The translations under genes were made by a program, and so were the position numbers. Positions 1 to 10,560 of a stretch of DNA of 14,356 bases are shown one piece after another. How positions within the stretch are numbered: the first letter of the stretch is position 1; each line of letters begins with the position of its first letter. Source of the stretch: Stagonosporopsis chrysanthemi (Eukaryota > Ascomycota > Dothideomycetes > Pleosporales > Didymellaceae); assembly GCA_022560025.1 (NCBI GenBank), contig JAFISE010000357.1, positions 1 through 14,356 of the forward strand, in the 5' to 3' direction. The notes beneath the pieces are model-generated. The model was given only the letters and a program-made list of their open reading frames with translations. It did no database searches and was not told where the DNA came from.

Positions 1-52
1 ATTGTGGTGTTGAGTTATTGTAGATTCAAAAACAAGATGAAATGTGGTGGGG

Positions 53-86
53 GTGCGCATCGGGTGACCGTGCGCATCGGGTGGCC
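53..86. repeat. 17-bp direct tandem duplication
   Basis: The unit GTGCGCATCGGGTGACC (53-69) is repeated immediately at 70-86 with one change (A67 versus G84). A looser partial copy, GTGCGCAACGTGAC, occurs at 148-161. No function is suggested. Confidence 0.85.
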
Positions 87-820
87 GAATACAGTAGTGG
101 TTAACGTCTCAAGTGCAGCTCCATCACGCCTGGGCGCATGTGTGACTGTGCGCAACGTGACAAAGCCATCGAAGCACGTCCGAACAATCTGCGAGGTGAC
201 ACGATTCCAAAGATTGACTCGTGAGCCATCATCAAGACCGTGAGGCTATCAGTACTATGCTTGGTATTTTAGCAGCGCCCTGGAAAAAGCACTCGGTTTC
301 TGAGACCATTTCGCCGCTTCTTCGCAGGGTATGAGAAAAAGCGAAGCAGTGCGCGTACTTGGCAAAAAGGGTGGGCGATCAGGGTATTCTCGGAGTCTCC
401 ATAGTCTCGCTAGTCTACTGGTCGTGTGCCTCGTACAGTAAAGCGCATGCCAACAAGTTCGGTGTGCGCCTAAAGAAGAGAGTGCAACTGGGAAAAGCAT
501 CGAACAACCGGTCGAAAGTCGGCAACTTTTTCGGATGCTCGGCACTAGCAGTTTCCGGATGCAGCCAGCCCAAGTACAACTAACTTGAGTGTCGGTAGGG
601 AGGATGAGGCGCGACAATACAAAGTAGTTCGCGACATCGGGTGCAAAATGCGCAAAATGTTAGCTAAGTGCGTGGGTACGCAGTGATCAAAGTGTGGTAC
701 CTCTGCAATAGCGAAGCCACCGATGTCATGTTTGAAGCTGTGGCTCAACGTCTATCATGAGCGAGTGTCCTTATCATCATCGTCGGCGTTCTCGAACAGT
801 CTGAAGCTGCATAGCGTGGA

Positions 821-876
821 CTGCGATGCTGCGATGCTGCGATGCTGCGATGCTGCGATGCTGCGATGTTGCGACT
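821..876. repeat. 8-bp minisatellite (CTGCGATG), six perfect units plus one degenerate
   Basis: Six perfect head-to-tail copies of CTGCGATG fill 821-868, followed by the diverged unit TTGCGACT (869-876). Because 8 is not a multiple of 3, the array reads as a Cys/Ala/Leu/Arg-rich repeat in every forward frame and each gain or loss of a unit shifts frame. This explains the overlapping Met-rich open frames here and argues against them being a gene. Confidence 0.95.
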
Positions 877-3800
877 GTCATCCAAGCAAAGTTCTATCCG
901 AAGATGTGGTCGCGAAGCAGGGATCCCGCTTCCGGGTGTGTGGAGTTTCGCAAACGGGATGATCATCAGCGACTCCGAGTGTGGGTTGCAGGAGTGTTGC
1001 GAAGGGATTGGGTTTTGCAGAAAGGGCAGTGGATGGTTTGTCATCCGTGGGTTCATTCGATTGCAGTTTCACGGGCCCGCCATCGCAACACTCAATGCAT
1101 GCATGCGATCGCAGAGCTCGAGGATTGTGGTCTTGAATTGCCTGAAGAGTACATTCGGTCGAAGCTGGCGAACGGGTTAGCTGCAAGAAACAAGTTGTTG
1201 AGTACTACCATAGTGTTCCGCGAGCTTTCACACGCGAGGTCTTCGGATAGCTGCCGTGACAATGTGCCTTGAACATGCGTCCAAAAGCACATAGTCAAGT
1301 CCGTGTAATTTTTGTTACCTTCAAGTGTCTGATGCGGGGATCTTGCAGCTGCGTAGACCGACGCACTGTGACGTGTGGAACATTTCTAGAAGCTGGCGCT
1401 GTTCTTGTCGACGAGGCTTTATTTTCAGCCTTATGACAATTAAGTAGGACTGTTGTGGATCCTCTGTTCTTTGCCTGACAGTCATCTCGACATCCCCACT
1501 TGAGATGGGACATTATCCTCTTCTTCGAAGTTGTAGAAGAAAGTCTCTGAAGCGACGCATTCGTGTGTGAGCGATCTGAGTCTGTAATCGTGCGCTAGGT
1601 TCGTAAAGTAATCGCTTCGATTAAATCCTGAGCTACATCATAATGTTTCTTGGGTGTACAAACAGAAAGCTTGGATATGAGTATCACAAAGCATGTCGAG
1701 TCATTGAGGGGTTCCAGAACATGACTGGCACGGTTTGGTGATTCAGGACCAAAGCGTTGGAGGATGTGTGACTGGCGGCAGCCGGAAACATCGACGAAGC
1801 GGGCCAGGGCTGTTTAGCTCGGAGCGGAAACGGGAGGTCCGGCCGCCGAACGTAAGAGGGGACGGAGTCTGAAATCCGAGCATTTTCGTCCCTGTGCCCA
1901 GCCTGACGGGAAGATCTTGCCCTGAGCACATGTCGTTTCGTTCTTTGCGTGAGAATACGTCGTCCTGAGGCTGAGAACACCACGAGGTCTTTGGGGGCTG
2001 TGGAGCTCATCCAGGGATCGGTGGACTCCTGCTAGGCATTGATCCTTGGCGAAACGACTGTTTCGGAGCCGGTCTTGTCGTTATGAACATGCTAGTTGAT
2101 CGTCGTAGGATCTGTTCCCATTGGTGCAGCCCCGAGGTCGTACTGCTCAAGATTGTGAGGCTGTATGTCCAAACGAATGCAAAATGCCAGGGACTGAACT
2201 TCCCCAGCCCCACAATCTGGAAATGTGACGAGAATTGCGCATTAGAGGGGTTTTCGTGCGTCTCGTTGGCATCAGCTTGGACAATTTACCAAGACGTGGA
2301 CTCCCGAGCTCGGCACTCGGCGCTCTTGTGTGCCGCGTGCGAGTGAATGGCACAGTAACCGCACAAAACTTGACTGCCAGCCACGTGGTGCTGATGGTCG
2401 AAATGCTAACCATCACCATGTGCTTGAACTGGTCCTTCTACTCACTTTAAATTACCTGGGTGATGTCTTACAAGGAGACACGTCGGTGGCCATCTTTGGG
2501 TGACGTATTTTGTTTTGACACAGAAAAGCTTACATTCAGAGCCAGATTGGACTATGGCCAGTCTGTTGAGCTCATTGAGTGATCAATCCCAGTTGTGGAG
2601 CGGGCCGTTTCGATGTGCAAATGAAGAAGCGAGCAGAACGAATTCACAATTTCTGCAGCTGAGTAAACATGTGGATTTGATCAGCATGTACCTTGCTCCC
2701 AGACGTGGTAGCTTCACCTCCTAAACAGCGCGCGATCGAGAATCTACAACCTTGATCGATGCTGATTTGCGAGTGCGATGCCAGCCTAGATGTACTATAA
2801 CAACGCATTGAAGCAGCATTTTGTGAATGTGCAAGATCCTTGTAGGTGCGGGGAGGCACGCAAAGCGGAGTTGCGGAGGCCGTCGAAAGGGTCGCCGGTA
2901 AGAGCTTCTTTATCGATTCATCCGTTTTGTTGTACGGTGTACACAGTCGAAGCCTAACGAACTTGAGGGCCAATCCATAGCCATTGAAATTGTAGACTTG
3001 GGTCTCGACAATCATCTTTGCAATCTTACTGACGCTCTCGGCGATTTCTTCCCATGTTTACTAAGCCCGAGCCCGTCTTGAGGAACACCAGCGTGTACCT
3101 ATGTGCCCAAGTCTGCAGAGATGAGTAATATCGGGGCCACGGTGACTAGATTCAAGCAACAAGGTGACTATTGAGATCGCAGAACACGATACTGCACTGA
3201 CTGCAGAGGTGCGCAAGTCTTTGGACAGCCAAGCGAATCTTAGCCCAAGTAGAACACGTTCACACTTGTAAGACTGTAAGCAGTGACCGCGCTCAGCGAC
3301 TCATCGTGATCAGTTCTTGCAAATCTTCAGACGTGATTCAAGTGACTAGTGGTCTACCATGCAGATGATCTTCAGGCCGGTGTGGTCAAATCGCCCAATG
3401 AAGACTATACCTTTCAGAAGGCGATGCACGTTGCGAAAAGCTGACACACCAAATAGTGAAGCTGACAAAACAAGCGAGGCTCAAGGATTGCCAACGGCAT
3501 TGTAGCAGTGGGATTATGGCGCTACATGCGGTTGACTATAGGATGAGAGGTGTCCTGCCTCGCGCACCGTATAGACGTACATGCCATACGAGAGATGCGG
3601 GTCGTAAGCGCATCATTGCACGAATCGGTGTTCACAGCCACACGCTTTACGACAACTTCAATAGTGGATCGATCCCTTTTGTCGTTCGCAAGAGGAAAGT
3701 TGCTTGTGCCGTGCACGCAATCCTACATGCGAAACGCTGAAGTTTCACAGATGATGTGCTGGGCAATAGCTGAGGGATTGGCAGGCGCAACAGATGCAGA

Positions 3801-5203
3801 GCGTTGGACGCAGCTACGAAAACACAGTATTCGAATCTAGAAATCGTCGCGAATGCTGCAGCATGGCCTGAAAAGTAACATGCGTAAGTAGGGCGTAGTG
3901 GAACGAGGCAGACCGATGCTGAGCGGTAACGGGTCATTTTAGTACTCGCTGTGGGCCGCTGGTCAGCACGTTGAAGACTCAAAGAGTGTTCGCACCAACG
4001 CGATAAGACCTTCTAGAAAGATGACAGACTGTCGCAGAGTCTAAGTTCTGTGGTAAGCCGCCATGAATGCTGCAGCCTGCTGATTGATTCGAATGTAGCG
4101 ACGAAGTTGAGAACTAGCCCGTGTGGACAATCTGCGCATGTTGTGATCATTGATATTTGGACTTGGCGTCACTCTGTATTAGGGGCCCTCAAATCTTTCG
4201 CCCCGCAAGTTTTGGGCTGCTGTTTGCGTATCATCTCGGGCTCATCGAGCTTGCCATTTCGAGCACCTCATGCTTCCCGTTTTCGTACGAGCCAAGGCTC
4301 CGTACTGACAAGGCCAGAAGGGTAAATCTTTTCAGATTACAGAGACCACTCGGTCCAGGAACTTCAGTCAGCATGTGGTTTCGGCCGAGGCTCAGAATTT
4401 GATTTGGAGGAAAAGGGTCTGGGAATAGCGTTATGACTGGAGGGATCATCACAATGACGCTGATCACTACATGGACCGAGTGATAACACTAATACAAGCA
4501 CCTGATGAGACAGGCTCAGGGTTGATGTTGATGTACCTGCGCGCTGTCGAAAGATCAATGCTCGGTGTTTGTGAGATGTTTAGTCCGCGCATTTTTGGGC
4601 GTGGAAGTGGATATACGCCTTGCCGATCCACTATCTGCGCAGCTCCAGGCGCTCTGTCCGCTCATGGAAGCTCAATCTAATATTCGTCACCTGTTTCATA
4701 CTGGAGGTCGACCAGGTATGACGGCCTTTGGCAGCTCCCGTTGGCCACGGTCCGCTTGATGACCGACTTTGCGAAGGGCTTTGTCACTTGGTCCGCTCTC
4801 CGAGCCCAGTGTCTTCGTAAGGTTGGCGCAGTGCAAAAATCCCTTGCATCCTTGCAAGCGCGACGACTAATCCAACGTGCCCGATAAATCGATGGACAGG
4901 GAGATGGGTGGTTTAGTTGCCGAGGGCGGGTGGGGACGAAAATTACAGGACGATTACAGGGGTTCGGCGCCGGAAGCTTCGAGGATGGTTAACGCCGAAC
5001 GTCCGCCTGGAGATGCCCTCTGACGTGAAGAGATACTGAGCTATGCTACCCACACGAACTATGCCCGTATTTAGGGGCCAAATGCCCACCTCAGCGTACT
5101 CCAAAAAAATCCTACCGAAATCTTGCTGAGACTTCACTGCATCTTAGCCAATTGGAGCACCGTGTGATCTACGCTATATCAACATAGTCTATTCTTCTAT
5201 CCA

Positions 5204-6220
5204 ATGTCATCACAAAGATCGAGTTCGATGGAGGCACAAGATAACATCAGGAAGCGGGTATGCAAAGCTTGCGATCGCTGTCGACTGAAGAAATCAAAGG
5301 TGTGTGGGATTTTTTGGCTTCGATTTAGTCATTCTTGTACTGACCGTGACAGTGCGATGGAGCGAGCCCTTGCAGTCGCTGCAAAGCCGACAATGCCATC
5401 TGTGTTTTTGGCGAGAGGAAGAAGTCGCAAGACAAGGTTTATCCTAAAGGGTACGTGCCACATTACTGCTCATAAGGCCTGCAATCTAACTTGTGGTAGC
5501 TATGTTGAGATGCTCGAACAACAACAAGCGCAACTTGTCGCCGGACTTCGGGAATTATATACCCGCCTACAGACTGGGCAAGGCTGGCCAGGGCAGCCGT
5601 TGCGTGAGGCACAAGGTGGTCACCCTTTAACACATGACATCCTCGAACGACTTGACCTGTTGCATGGACCAAGTGAGAACGGAAGCAATTATGAAGGGTT
5701 TGAGGAGGACTGCAGCCGCATGCAACACAAGCTGCTTGAGAGAGGAGCGCCATTATCGCACAGGCGTGGCTCCGTGAGCTCGGATTCGGAACACGGCCAC
5801 ACATCATCTCCATCTTCGTACAGTGGAACCCCGACCACACGACAGTTTCCCTTCAGCGACCCATTCGCACGCAACAACGCACCGCCAACACCACCTATGA
5901 ACAGCCCATTCCCACGACAATCGCACATGACCGTACCTCTGAAACAAGAATCGCCAATGGTGTCCTCGACATTCGCGCAGACCAACGTTCTCGACCCTTC
6001 CACCCTTTCAAGAGCTTGGATGAATGATTCCATGATGATGGACGAGCCGGTCGACTTCAGCAAGTCGATGTCTGGTTTCGACAACTTCAACACCAATTTC
6101 GATCAGGTTATGATGGTAGACCCGATATTTATGGACCCCAACGACCCAATGATGTCTGACTGGAATACCACAACCGACTTGGACTTCAGTAACTTCATAC
6201 AAAACCCTGTCGGCGCATAA
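5204..6220 (+). CDS. Zn(II)2Cys6 fungal transcription factor, three exons
   Basis: Exons 5204-5299, 5353-5450 and 5500-6220 splice to 304 residues. The N terminus carries a complete binuclear zinc cluster: Cys23, 26, 33, 39, 42 and 49 (CX2CX6CX5CX2CX6C) with the basic stretch RLKKSK between the second and third ligands. This is the DNA-binding domain of GAL4-type nuclear regulators. Residues 66-88 (starting YVEMLEQQQAQL) form a Gln/Leu-rich helix, a likely coiled-coil dimerisation segment. From about residue 153 the chain is Ser/Pro/Thr rich and probably disordered; LKQE around Lys213 fits a sumoylation consensus. The tail from residue 243 is acidic with many Met, Asp and Phe, as in activation domains. 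No fungal-specific middle homology domain is visible, and the protein is short for the class. The cluster-plus-linker pattern reminds me of ascomycete proteins annotated as Fcr1-like, but targets are unknown. Met9 is an alternative start. Confidence 0.93.
   Translation: MSSQRSSSMEAQDNIRKRVCKACDRCRLKKSKVCGIFWLRFSHSCTDRDSAMERALAVAAKPTMPSVFLARGRSRKTRFILKGTCHITAHKACNLTCGSYVEMLEQQQAQLVAGLRELYTRLQTGQGWPGQPLREAQGGHPLTHDILERLDLLHGPSENGSNYEGFEEDCSRMQHKLLERGAPLSHRRGSVSSDSEHGHTSSPSSYSGTPTTRQFPFSDPFARNNAPPTPPMNSPFPRQSHMTVPLKQESPMVSSTFAQTNVLDPSTLSRAWMNDSMMMDEPVDFSKSMSGFDNFNTNFDQVMMVDPIFMDPNDPMMSDWNTTTDLDFSNFIQNPVGA
5300..5352 (+). other. Intron 1 of the Zn2Cys6 gene
   Basis: The 53-bp intron has a GTGTGT donor, a CTGAC branch site at 5340-5344 and a GACAG acceptor. 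Removing it joins Lys32 to Cys33 and restores the zinc cluster spacing, which is strong protein-level support. It is phase 0. Confidence 0.93.
5451..5499 (+). other. Intron 2 of the Zn2Cys6 gene
   Basis: The 49-bp intron has a GTACGT donor, a CTAAC branch site at 5486-5490 and a GGTAG acceptor. Splicing joins GG|C, giving Gly65 and the continuous linker KGYVEMLEQQQ. Confidence 0.93.
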
Positions 6221-7121
6221 ATGCGCAGGCGTCCTCTTCAGTGTTCTTTGTCTAGCGTTCTAGCGTTTTGGGATTAGATTCACATATCGCATATGAATCA
6301 GGTTTTGGTATTTGGCGTTGTTAGATACAGGCTCGTATCGCATGATCTACGCGGGCACAGTTTTCTCTGGTTCCACCACAGTGGGCAATGGACTTCACTA
6401 TGACGTGAAGATCGAAGAAGTCGCGCTGTGCGGACCGAAGCCGAAGCCCCACCACCAATATCTTTGAAGGAGGGCCAGGATGTCTGTCACGGCAGGTTTC
6501 GCGCACGTGCAGTAGTATTAATTGTACAATACACTTGTGATATCGATGCTGAATGGCTATTTGATGCAATCACAATCCTCTCAACGCGACCGGACTTTAT
6601 TGGTGCTAATTCTAGGATTCTGCCAGGTCAGCTTGACACACTCTCCACCAGCCACAACGTTGTCTCGATTAGGCATACCGTGCGACCTGTCGGGCTTCAT
6701 ACCACAAGTCAAGAGGTTGCCCGGACGGTCGCTGACAACACCGACAAGACGGCAGAAGAAGCGAGCTCCACCTCTCATTAGCCTAATGAACAACATACAT
6801 TTAGAGCAGCAACGTGCACCTTTTGCGACTTTTGCCTACAGTATCTATCCGATCCTCCGGTAACGAAGGACTTTTACAACACAAAGAAACCTTACTATTT
6901 GGACCAAGCGCAGCCATCTTAACGTCCAGGTGAGTCTGCAAGCCCCGCACCTTGGAAACTTTAGCGACTACCCCTCACCAGAGCGCGCAATTCCCGACGA
7001 AGCAGGTCTCAACATTCGACAATAGCTCAGCCGTGAGCCAAACGAGCCGTCAAAGGCTAACACGTTGTATCAATTTAGGGAACAGTCATCGCTAAGCTCA
7101 ACCAAGTTGGACCGTCCAATC
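6221..7121. other. Intergenic: 3' end of the regulator and leader of the epimerase
   Basis: No gene is seen on either strand. The left part carries two tandem TCTAGCGT copies (6251-6266) and a small inverted repeat, GATTCA/TGAATC (6277-6282 and 6294-6299). No AATAAA follows the regulator. The right part contains a candidate leader intron for the epimerase. Open frames of up to 117 codons on both strands match nothing I know. Confidence 0.6.
6930..7078 (+). other. Candidate 5' UTR intron of the epimerase gene
   Basis: A consensus donor (CAG|GTGAGT) at 6930 and an acceptor (CAATTTAG) at 7078 with GCTAACAC about 20 bp before it define a 149-bp intron. The remaining leader runs into the ATG at 7122. 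It is longer than the coding introns here. Only sequence motifs support it. Confidence 0.4.
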
Positions 7122-8169
7122 ATGTCAGCAAAGGCCTTCACATTTCTCCCTTTGGGAGCGATTATCCAGGAGTTCCATGTCAACGGTGTCAACATCGTGC
7201 AGGGCTTCAAGACAGCCGAGCAGTACAAGCAGTACAATGGCCCGTACTTTGGCGAGACCATTGGGCGTATCGCCAACCGAGTCGCAAAGGGCAAGATCAA
7301 CGACCTGAACGGGAAATCTTATCAACTGCCAGTGAATAACGGACCGAATTCCCTACATGGCGGTGCGCAGGGTTGGGGAAAGCATGAGTTCGAAGGTCCG
7401 GTGAACGTGGATTGCAACGGCGAGGACGCAGTCCTCTTCAAGTACTTGAGCAAGGATGGCGAAGAAGGCTACCCTGGCACTGTACAAGTCAGCGTGTGGT
7501 ATGTGCAGAAGAAAGAGCAAGTGAATGGTGCCCAACAAGAAGTTCTGTACATTGAGTATGAGGCTGAGTTGGTTGGCGACGATGTTGAAGAGACAGCCAT
7601 CAACATGACGAACCACAGGTACGTATTCACCTGAGTGAAGTGAGGCAACCTGCTAACGCTTGCAAAGCTACTTCAATTTGACTGGAAAGCCGACCATTGC
7701 TGGCACAGAAGTAACTCTGATCACCAACAAATACCAAGTTGTCGACGATGGCGGCATCCCCACTGGCCCCATCGAGGAGTACCCTGGCATCAGCGCAGAG
7801 AAGGTCTTCACGTTGGGTGAGAAGGAGCCAGACGTCGACGACTGCTTCGTGGCAAACACCAATGCTAGCAGCATCCCAGTCGACACCCGCTCGTCACCTT
7901 TGCAGAGGCTCGTAGCCGCGTACCACCCAGAGAGCAAGATTCATCTCGAGGTTTACTCCACCGAGCCAGCATTTCAGTTCTACACCGGCAAGTACATCGA
8001 TGTTCCGGCTGTGGATGGTCTGCCAGCCAGGCAAGCACGCTCAGGATTCTGTGTCGAGCCCAGCCGCTACGTCAACGCCATCAACGTCCCCGAGTACAGA
8101 TCCATGATGATTCTCAAGAAGGGGGAGAAGTACGGAGCCAAGATTGTCTACAGAGGTTGGTCAGCATAG
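7122..8169 (+). CDS. Aldose 1-epimerase (mutarotase, GalM family), two exons
   Basis: Exons 7122-7618 and 7668-8169 encode 332 residues, near the usual 330-380 for the family. The enzyme interconverts alpha and beta anomers of sugars such as glucose and galactose, and feeds the Leloir pathway in the cytosol. Visible motifs in order are GRIANR (48-53), NSLHGG (76-81, with His79), SKDGEEGYPG (110-119), NHSYFNLTG (164-172, with His165 as the expected catalytic acid), the substrate-binding Asp223/Asp224, EPAFQFYTG (265-273) and GFCVEP (292-297, with Glu296 as the expected catalytic base). All key residues are present. The start was chosen at 7122 because the first in-frame ATG leads straight into the beta-strand start typical of the fold; position -3 is A. 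No signal peptide or membrane segment is seen. The neighbours show no galactose-pathway cluster. Confidence 0.96.
7619..7667 (+). other. Intron of the epimerase gene
   Basis: The 49-bp intron has a GTACGT donor, a GCTAAC branch site and a GCAAAG acceptor. Splicing joins AG|C as Ser166 and restores the conserved NHSYFNLTG motif; without it the first exon stops at once. Confidence 0.95.
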
Positions 8170-8214
8170 GCACAACAATCCATGTATTCGAGCTTCGTCG
8201 ACATTAGCAGCCAC

Positions 8215-8220
8215 AATAAA
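8215..8220 (+). terminator. Polyadenylation signal of the epimerase gene
   Basis: A perfect AATAAA lies 46 bp after the stop codon, a usual distance for a 3' end signal. Fungal signals are degenerate, so the exact site is uncertain. Confidence 0.5.
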
Positions 8221-9188
8221 GTCGATGCATGTCGCACTCAGGTGTCTGCCTTGCTGCTCGCAGTGTCCGAGAAAGGCTTGTGTAGAATCACAATCGTCTG
8301 GATGTTACTTACGTCGACTAAAACAGAGTATAGCAATATGTTTGACCGCCTCGATGGAATCCGAACCGTGTCAGAAACTACGAACGTATCGTATACGCAG
8401 ACTGAGATACTACTTAAACAGTCCGAGCTCGAGTGCGAGAGCGAGAGCGAAGCTCAAGCGAACGAAAGTATGACCGAGCATGAGAGTGTTCACGAGTCAT
8501 GTTGCACAGCTTCAAGCGTCTTGTTTGAAACACTTTACTAGAATCATGCTCCTTCAATCGTCTTGAAGATGCAGCCACAATCAATGACCAGTCCATCCTG
8601 ATTCTGCGATGACCTTGGAGATTCCTCGTACGACGCTGCGACTCTCACAGAACGATCCAGCCTTATCTCCGTTGTCAGCTCTCATCAGGCCTCGTCACCC
8701 AATACAACAACTCTTCCCAACATCATTTCCTACGTCACCGCCACTCTGCTCTAGCAACCCCGTCCGATCGCCTTACCACGCAAAAGGTCCAGAACAGCTC
8801 GGAGCCCCCACTCACCAGGCCTTGTCCTCTCCAGAACCCACAGAAGCCAGCCCTCTTGGCAGCCCAAATGCAGCAGAACCTTAAATCCTGAACGGCGAGA
8901 CCGAAATGCGCCAGATCACGTAGGTGTAGTACATGCCGCCATAGCACTTGCTGTCAACCCGGATGCGTTTCGCCGACACGCAGCCGAGGCGCTCAACGCT
9001 GCTGAAACTGTACAGTACCTCCTACATGCGTTGCATAACTAACCCCAAGTCGGTTCGTACACTAAACTCCCGCCAGGACCTCCCTCTCTGTTTTCCAATG
9101 TTCAGTAATACACAATTGGGCCCAATGCGCGATGACAGCGAACCACTCGATGTAGCGCGTGTGGCCCAGGGCAGCATCACAACACACA

Positions 9189-9205
9189 CACACCGTACCG
9201 GTGTG
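9189..9205. repeat. Perfect 7-bp inverted repeat with 3-nt loop
   Basis: CACACCG and CGGTGTG flank the loop TAC, directly after a short CA repeat. It could be a protein-binding palindrome or simply a by-product of the CA tract. Confidence 0.8.
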
Positions 9206-9562
9206 CCTTGTCACATCCCAGCTAGGCACACTATGTACAGCACCTGTCGCAGCCCCCCTGAAACACACATCCCCCACTAGGCTCACCAGTACACAGTCCA
9301 GTACAGCACAGCACAGTAGATGATAAAAACATCTCGCCAGCCAGCTCACCCACCTCCTCCCACACCACGACGCACAACCAACCCCACCGCTCCTTCAAGG
9401 CAGCAAGACCCCTGCCCCAAACAAACAGGACACCCACCTCACTCACCCACTCACTGCATGTAGTGATCCACCCGCACACCCCGCGCCTAAACCTGCTCGC
9501 TCGCGGGCGCGATCAGTCGATCTCCCTTGCTGCATCGAGACGGCACATTGTCCAGGCTCAGG

Positions 9563-9580
9563 ACGATACGATACGATACA
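9563..9580. repeat. (ACGAT) pentanucleotide microsatellite, three units
   Basis: ACGAT occurs three times in tandem plus a partial unit, ending at an ATG (9580). It lies close to the switch from C-rich to G-rich plus-strand sequence. Confidence 0.8.
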
Positions 9581-9811
9581 TGCTATCTACGTACAGTTGA
9601 TGCGCGCCAGGATCCGGAGCAGCTGGCGAGCCGGGATCCGAGCGTGCCTCCTGGGGTGCGGCGGCGGCGCGAGGCCGGCGGCGGGGTGTGTGGGTTGCGG
9701 TTGCGGCGAGGAAAGCTTGGCGCGTTATGCGTTTTGCGATTTGCGGTTGTTTGGGTGTGTGATGTCACGGACTGGCTGACTCGTTGGTGGTGGTGCCAAC
9801 AGTGATGGGGG

Positions 9812-9826
9812 CCGGAGGGCCTCCGG
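9812..9826. promoter_or_regulatory. Palindrome containing CGG-N7-CCG, possible Zn2Cys6 dimer site
   Basis: CCGGAGG-G-CCTCCGG is a perfect 7-bp inverted repeat around one base. It contains inverted CGG triplets separated by 7 bp, the general layout bound by Zn2Cys6 homodimers. In GC-rich DNA such triplets arise often by chance, so only the palindrome itself is certain. Confidence 0.3.
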
Positions 9827-10496
9827 TGTGAGGACTTTCTTTCCAGTGTTTATTATTGGACTATGGGGGATGTAGTAGTGTTCGGCAGTTTTCAGGGGGC
9901 TGCAAACAGGAACGAGTGAGTGAATGCGAGAGGGAGGGGAAGGTGTAAGCGTGGTGCCGTTTTTTTTTTCGGACAAAGTGACGCTGTCTTAATGAGGTGA
10001 GCTATTGGGTTGCGCCTAGTGGGCGATTGCGATGGCTGGTGCGCGTTGATCCATGGGTAAAGTTGCGATGGTGCTACAGAGTGCAACATGTGCAATGGTA
10101 GTTTACATACAGTGCTTTGGGGGGTGATGCGGTGCGGGTGCGGTTCGCTGGCTGTGGCTTGACCAGGAACTGCCGGAGGTACAGTAGCCGCCTGCTCAAG
10201 CACCTCTAATTTGACGATAGCGAGACTCTTGCTTGCTTGTGATCGCCGCACCAGCAAGCCGCTCTGCACCATCAACTACTCGCAATCGACTACTCACAAT
10301 TCATCATCGATCCCCGACATCCTTTCGTCCAGACAAGACACGCTTGCACGCCTACCCTTCGCGCCCCTACAAACCGCACCAGAAACCCCTCGCACTCCAT
10401 AGCAAGCCCAGCTTTTGAAGCACTCCACCTGTTCTTTGTCCACCGTGCAGTATATGCTTGATACTCAACCGCAGTGCTCTCAGCAACGGGTTTGAT

Positions 10497-10514
10497 TCTA
10501 GGCGCGGGCCTAGA
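10497..10514. repeat. 7-bp hairpin TCTAGGC/GCCTAGA with 4-nt loop
   Basis: A perfect stem with loop GCGG. It lies just before the hexamer repeat and has no evident role. Confidence 0.75.
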
Positions 10515-10527
10515 CGCGGGTGCAGCC

Positions 10528-10560
10528 GTTCGTACCGTTCGTGTTCGTGTTCGTGTTCGT
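10528..10560. repeat. (GTTCGT) hexanucleotide repeat
   Basis: One GTTCGT copy (10528-10533), a 3-nt gap, then four perfect tandem copies (10537-10560) and the decayed unit GCTCGG. On the minus strand it reads as a Glu-His/Arg dipeptide repeat inside an otherwise unsupported frame. Confidence 0.9.

Larger units (their letters stand above)
1..5203. other. Long region without a supportable gene
   Basis: No reading frame here resembles a family I recognise, and I could not join short frames by plausible introns into one. The longest open frame is 148 codons (826-1272, +), about what chance gives in a sequence of this size and composition. No tRNA, rRNA, LTR, terminal inverted repeat or transposase motif was seen. 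The visible structure is a 17-bp direct duplication near the left end and an 8-bp minisatellite. The last 100 bp before the transcription factor include a TATAT at 5175-5179 and a short C/T-rich stretch, and may belong to its promoter. Decayed repeats or a small lineage-specific gene cannot be excluded by eye. Confidence 0.6.

Noticed and set aside
3761..3850. tRNA-like pattern: GGGCAATAGCTGAGGG followed by ATTCGAATC
   Set aside because: The 3' side does not pair with the 5' acceptor strand, and no anticodon stem can be placed.
1..5203. Transposon degraded by repeat-induced point mutation
   Set aside because: The sequence is not strongly AT-rich, and no transposase, reverse transcriptase or terminal repeats were visible.
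6277..6299. Hairpin after the transcription factor as an intrinsic terminator
   Set aside because: The stem is weak and bulged, and polymerase II genes do not end at bacterial-type hairpins.
8182..8541. 119-codon ATG frame just after the epimerase stop
   Set aside because: It overlaps the polyadenylation signal, starts 13 bp after the stop, resembles no family and has a low-complexity Glu/Ser stretch; most likely 3' UTR.
9892..10275. 127-codon minus-strand frame
   Set aside because: No recognisable motif; part of it lies in the C/T-rich minus-strand tract and its length is near chance.
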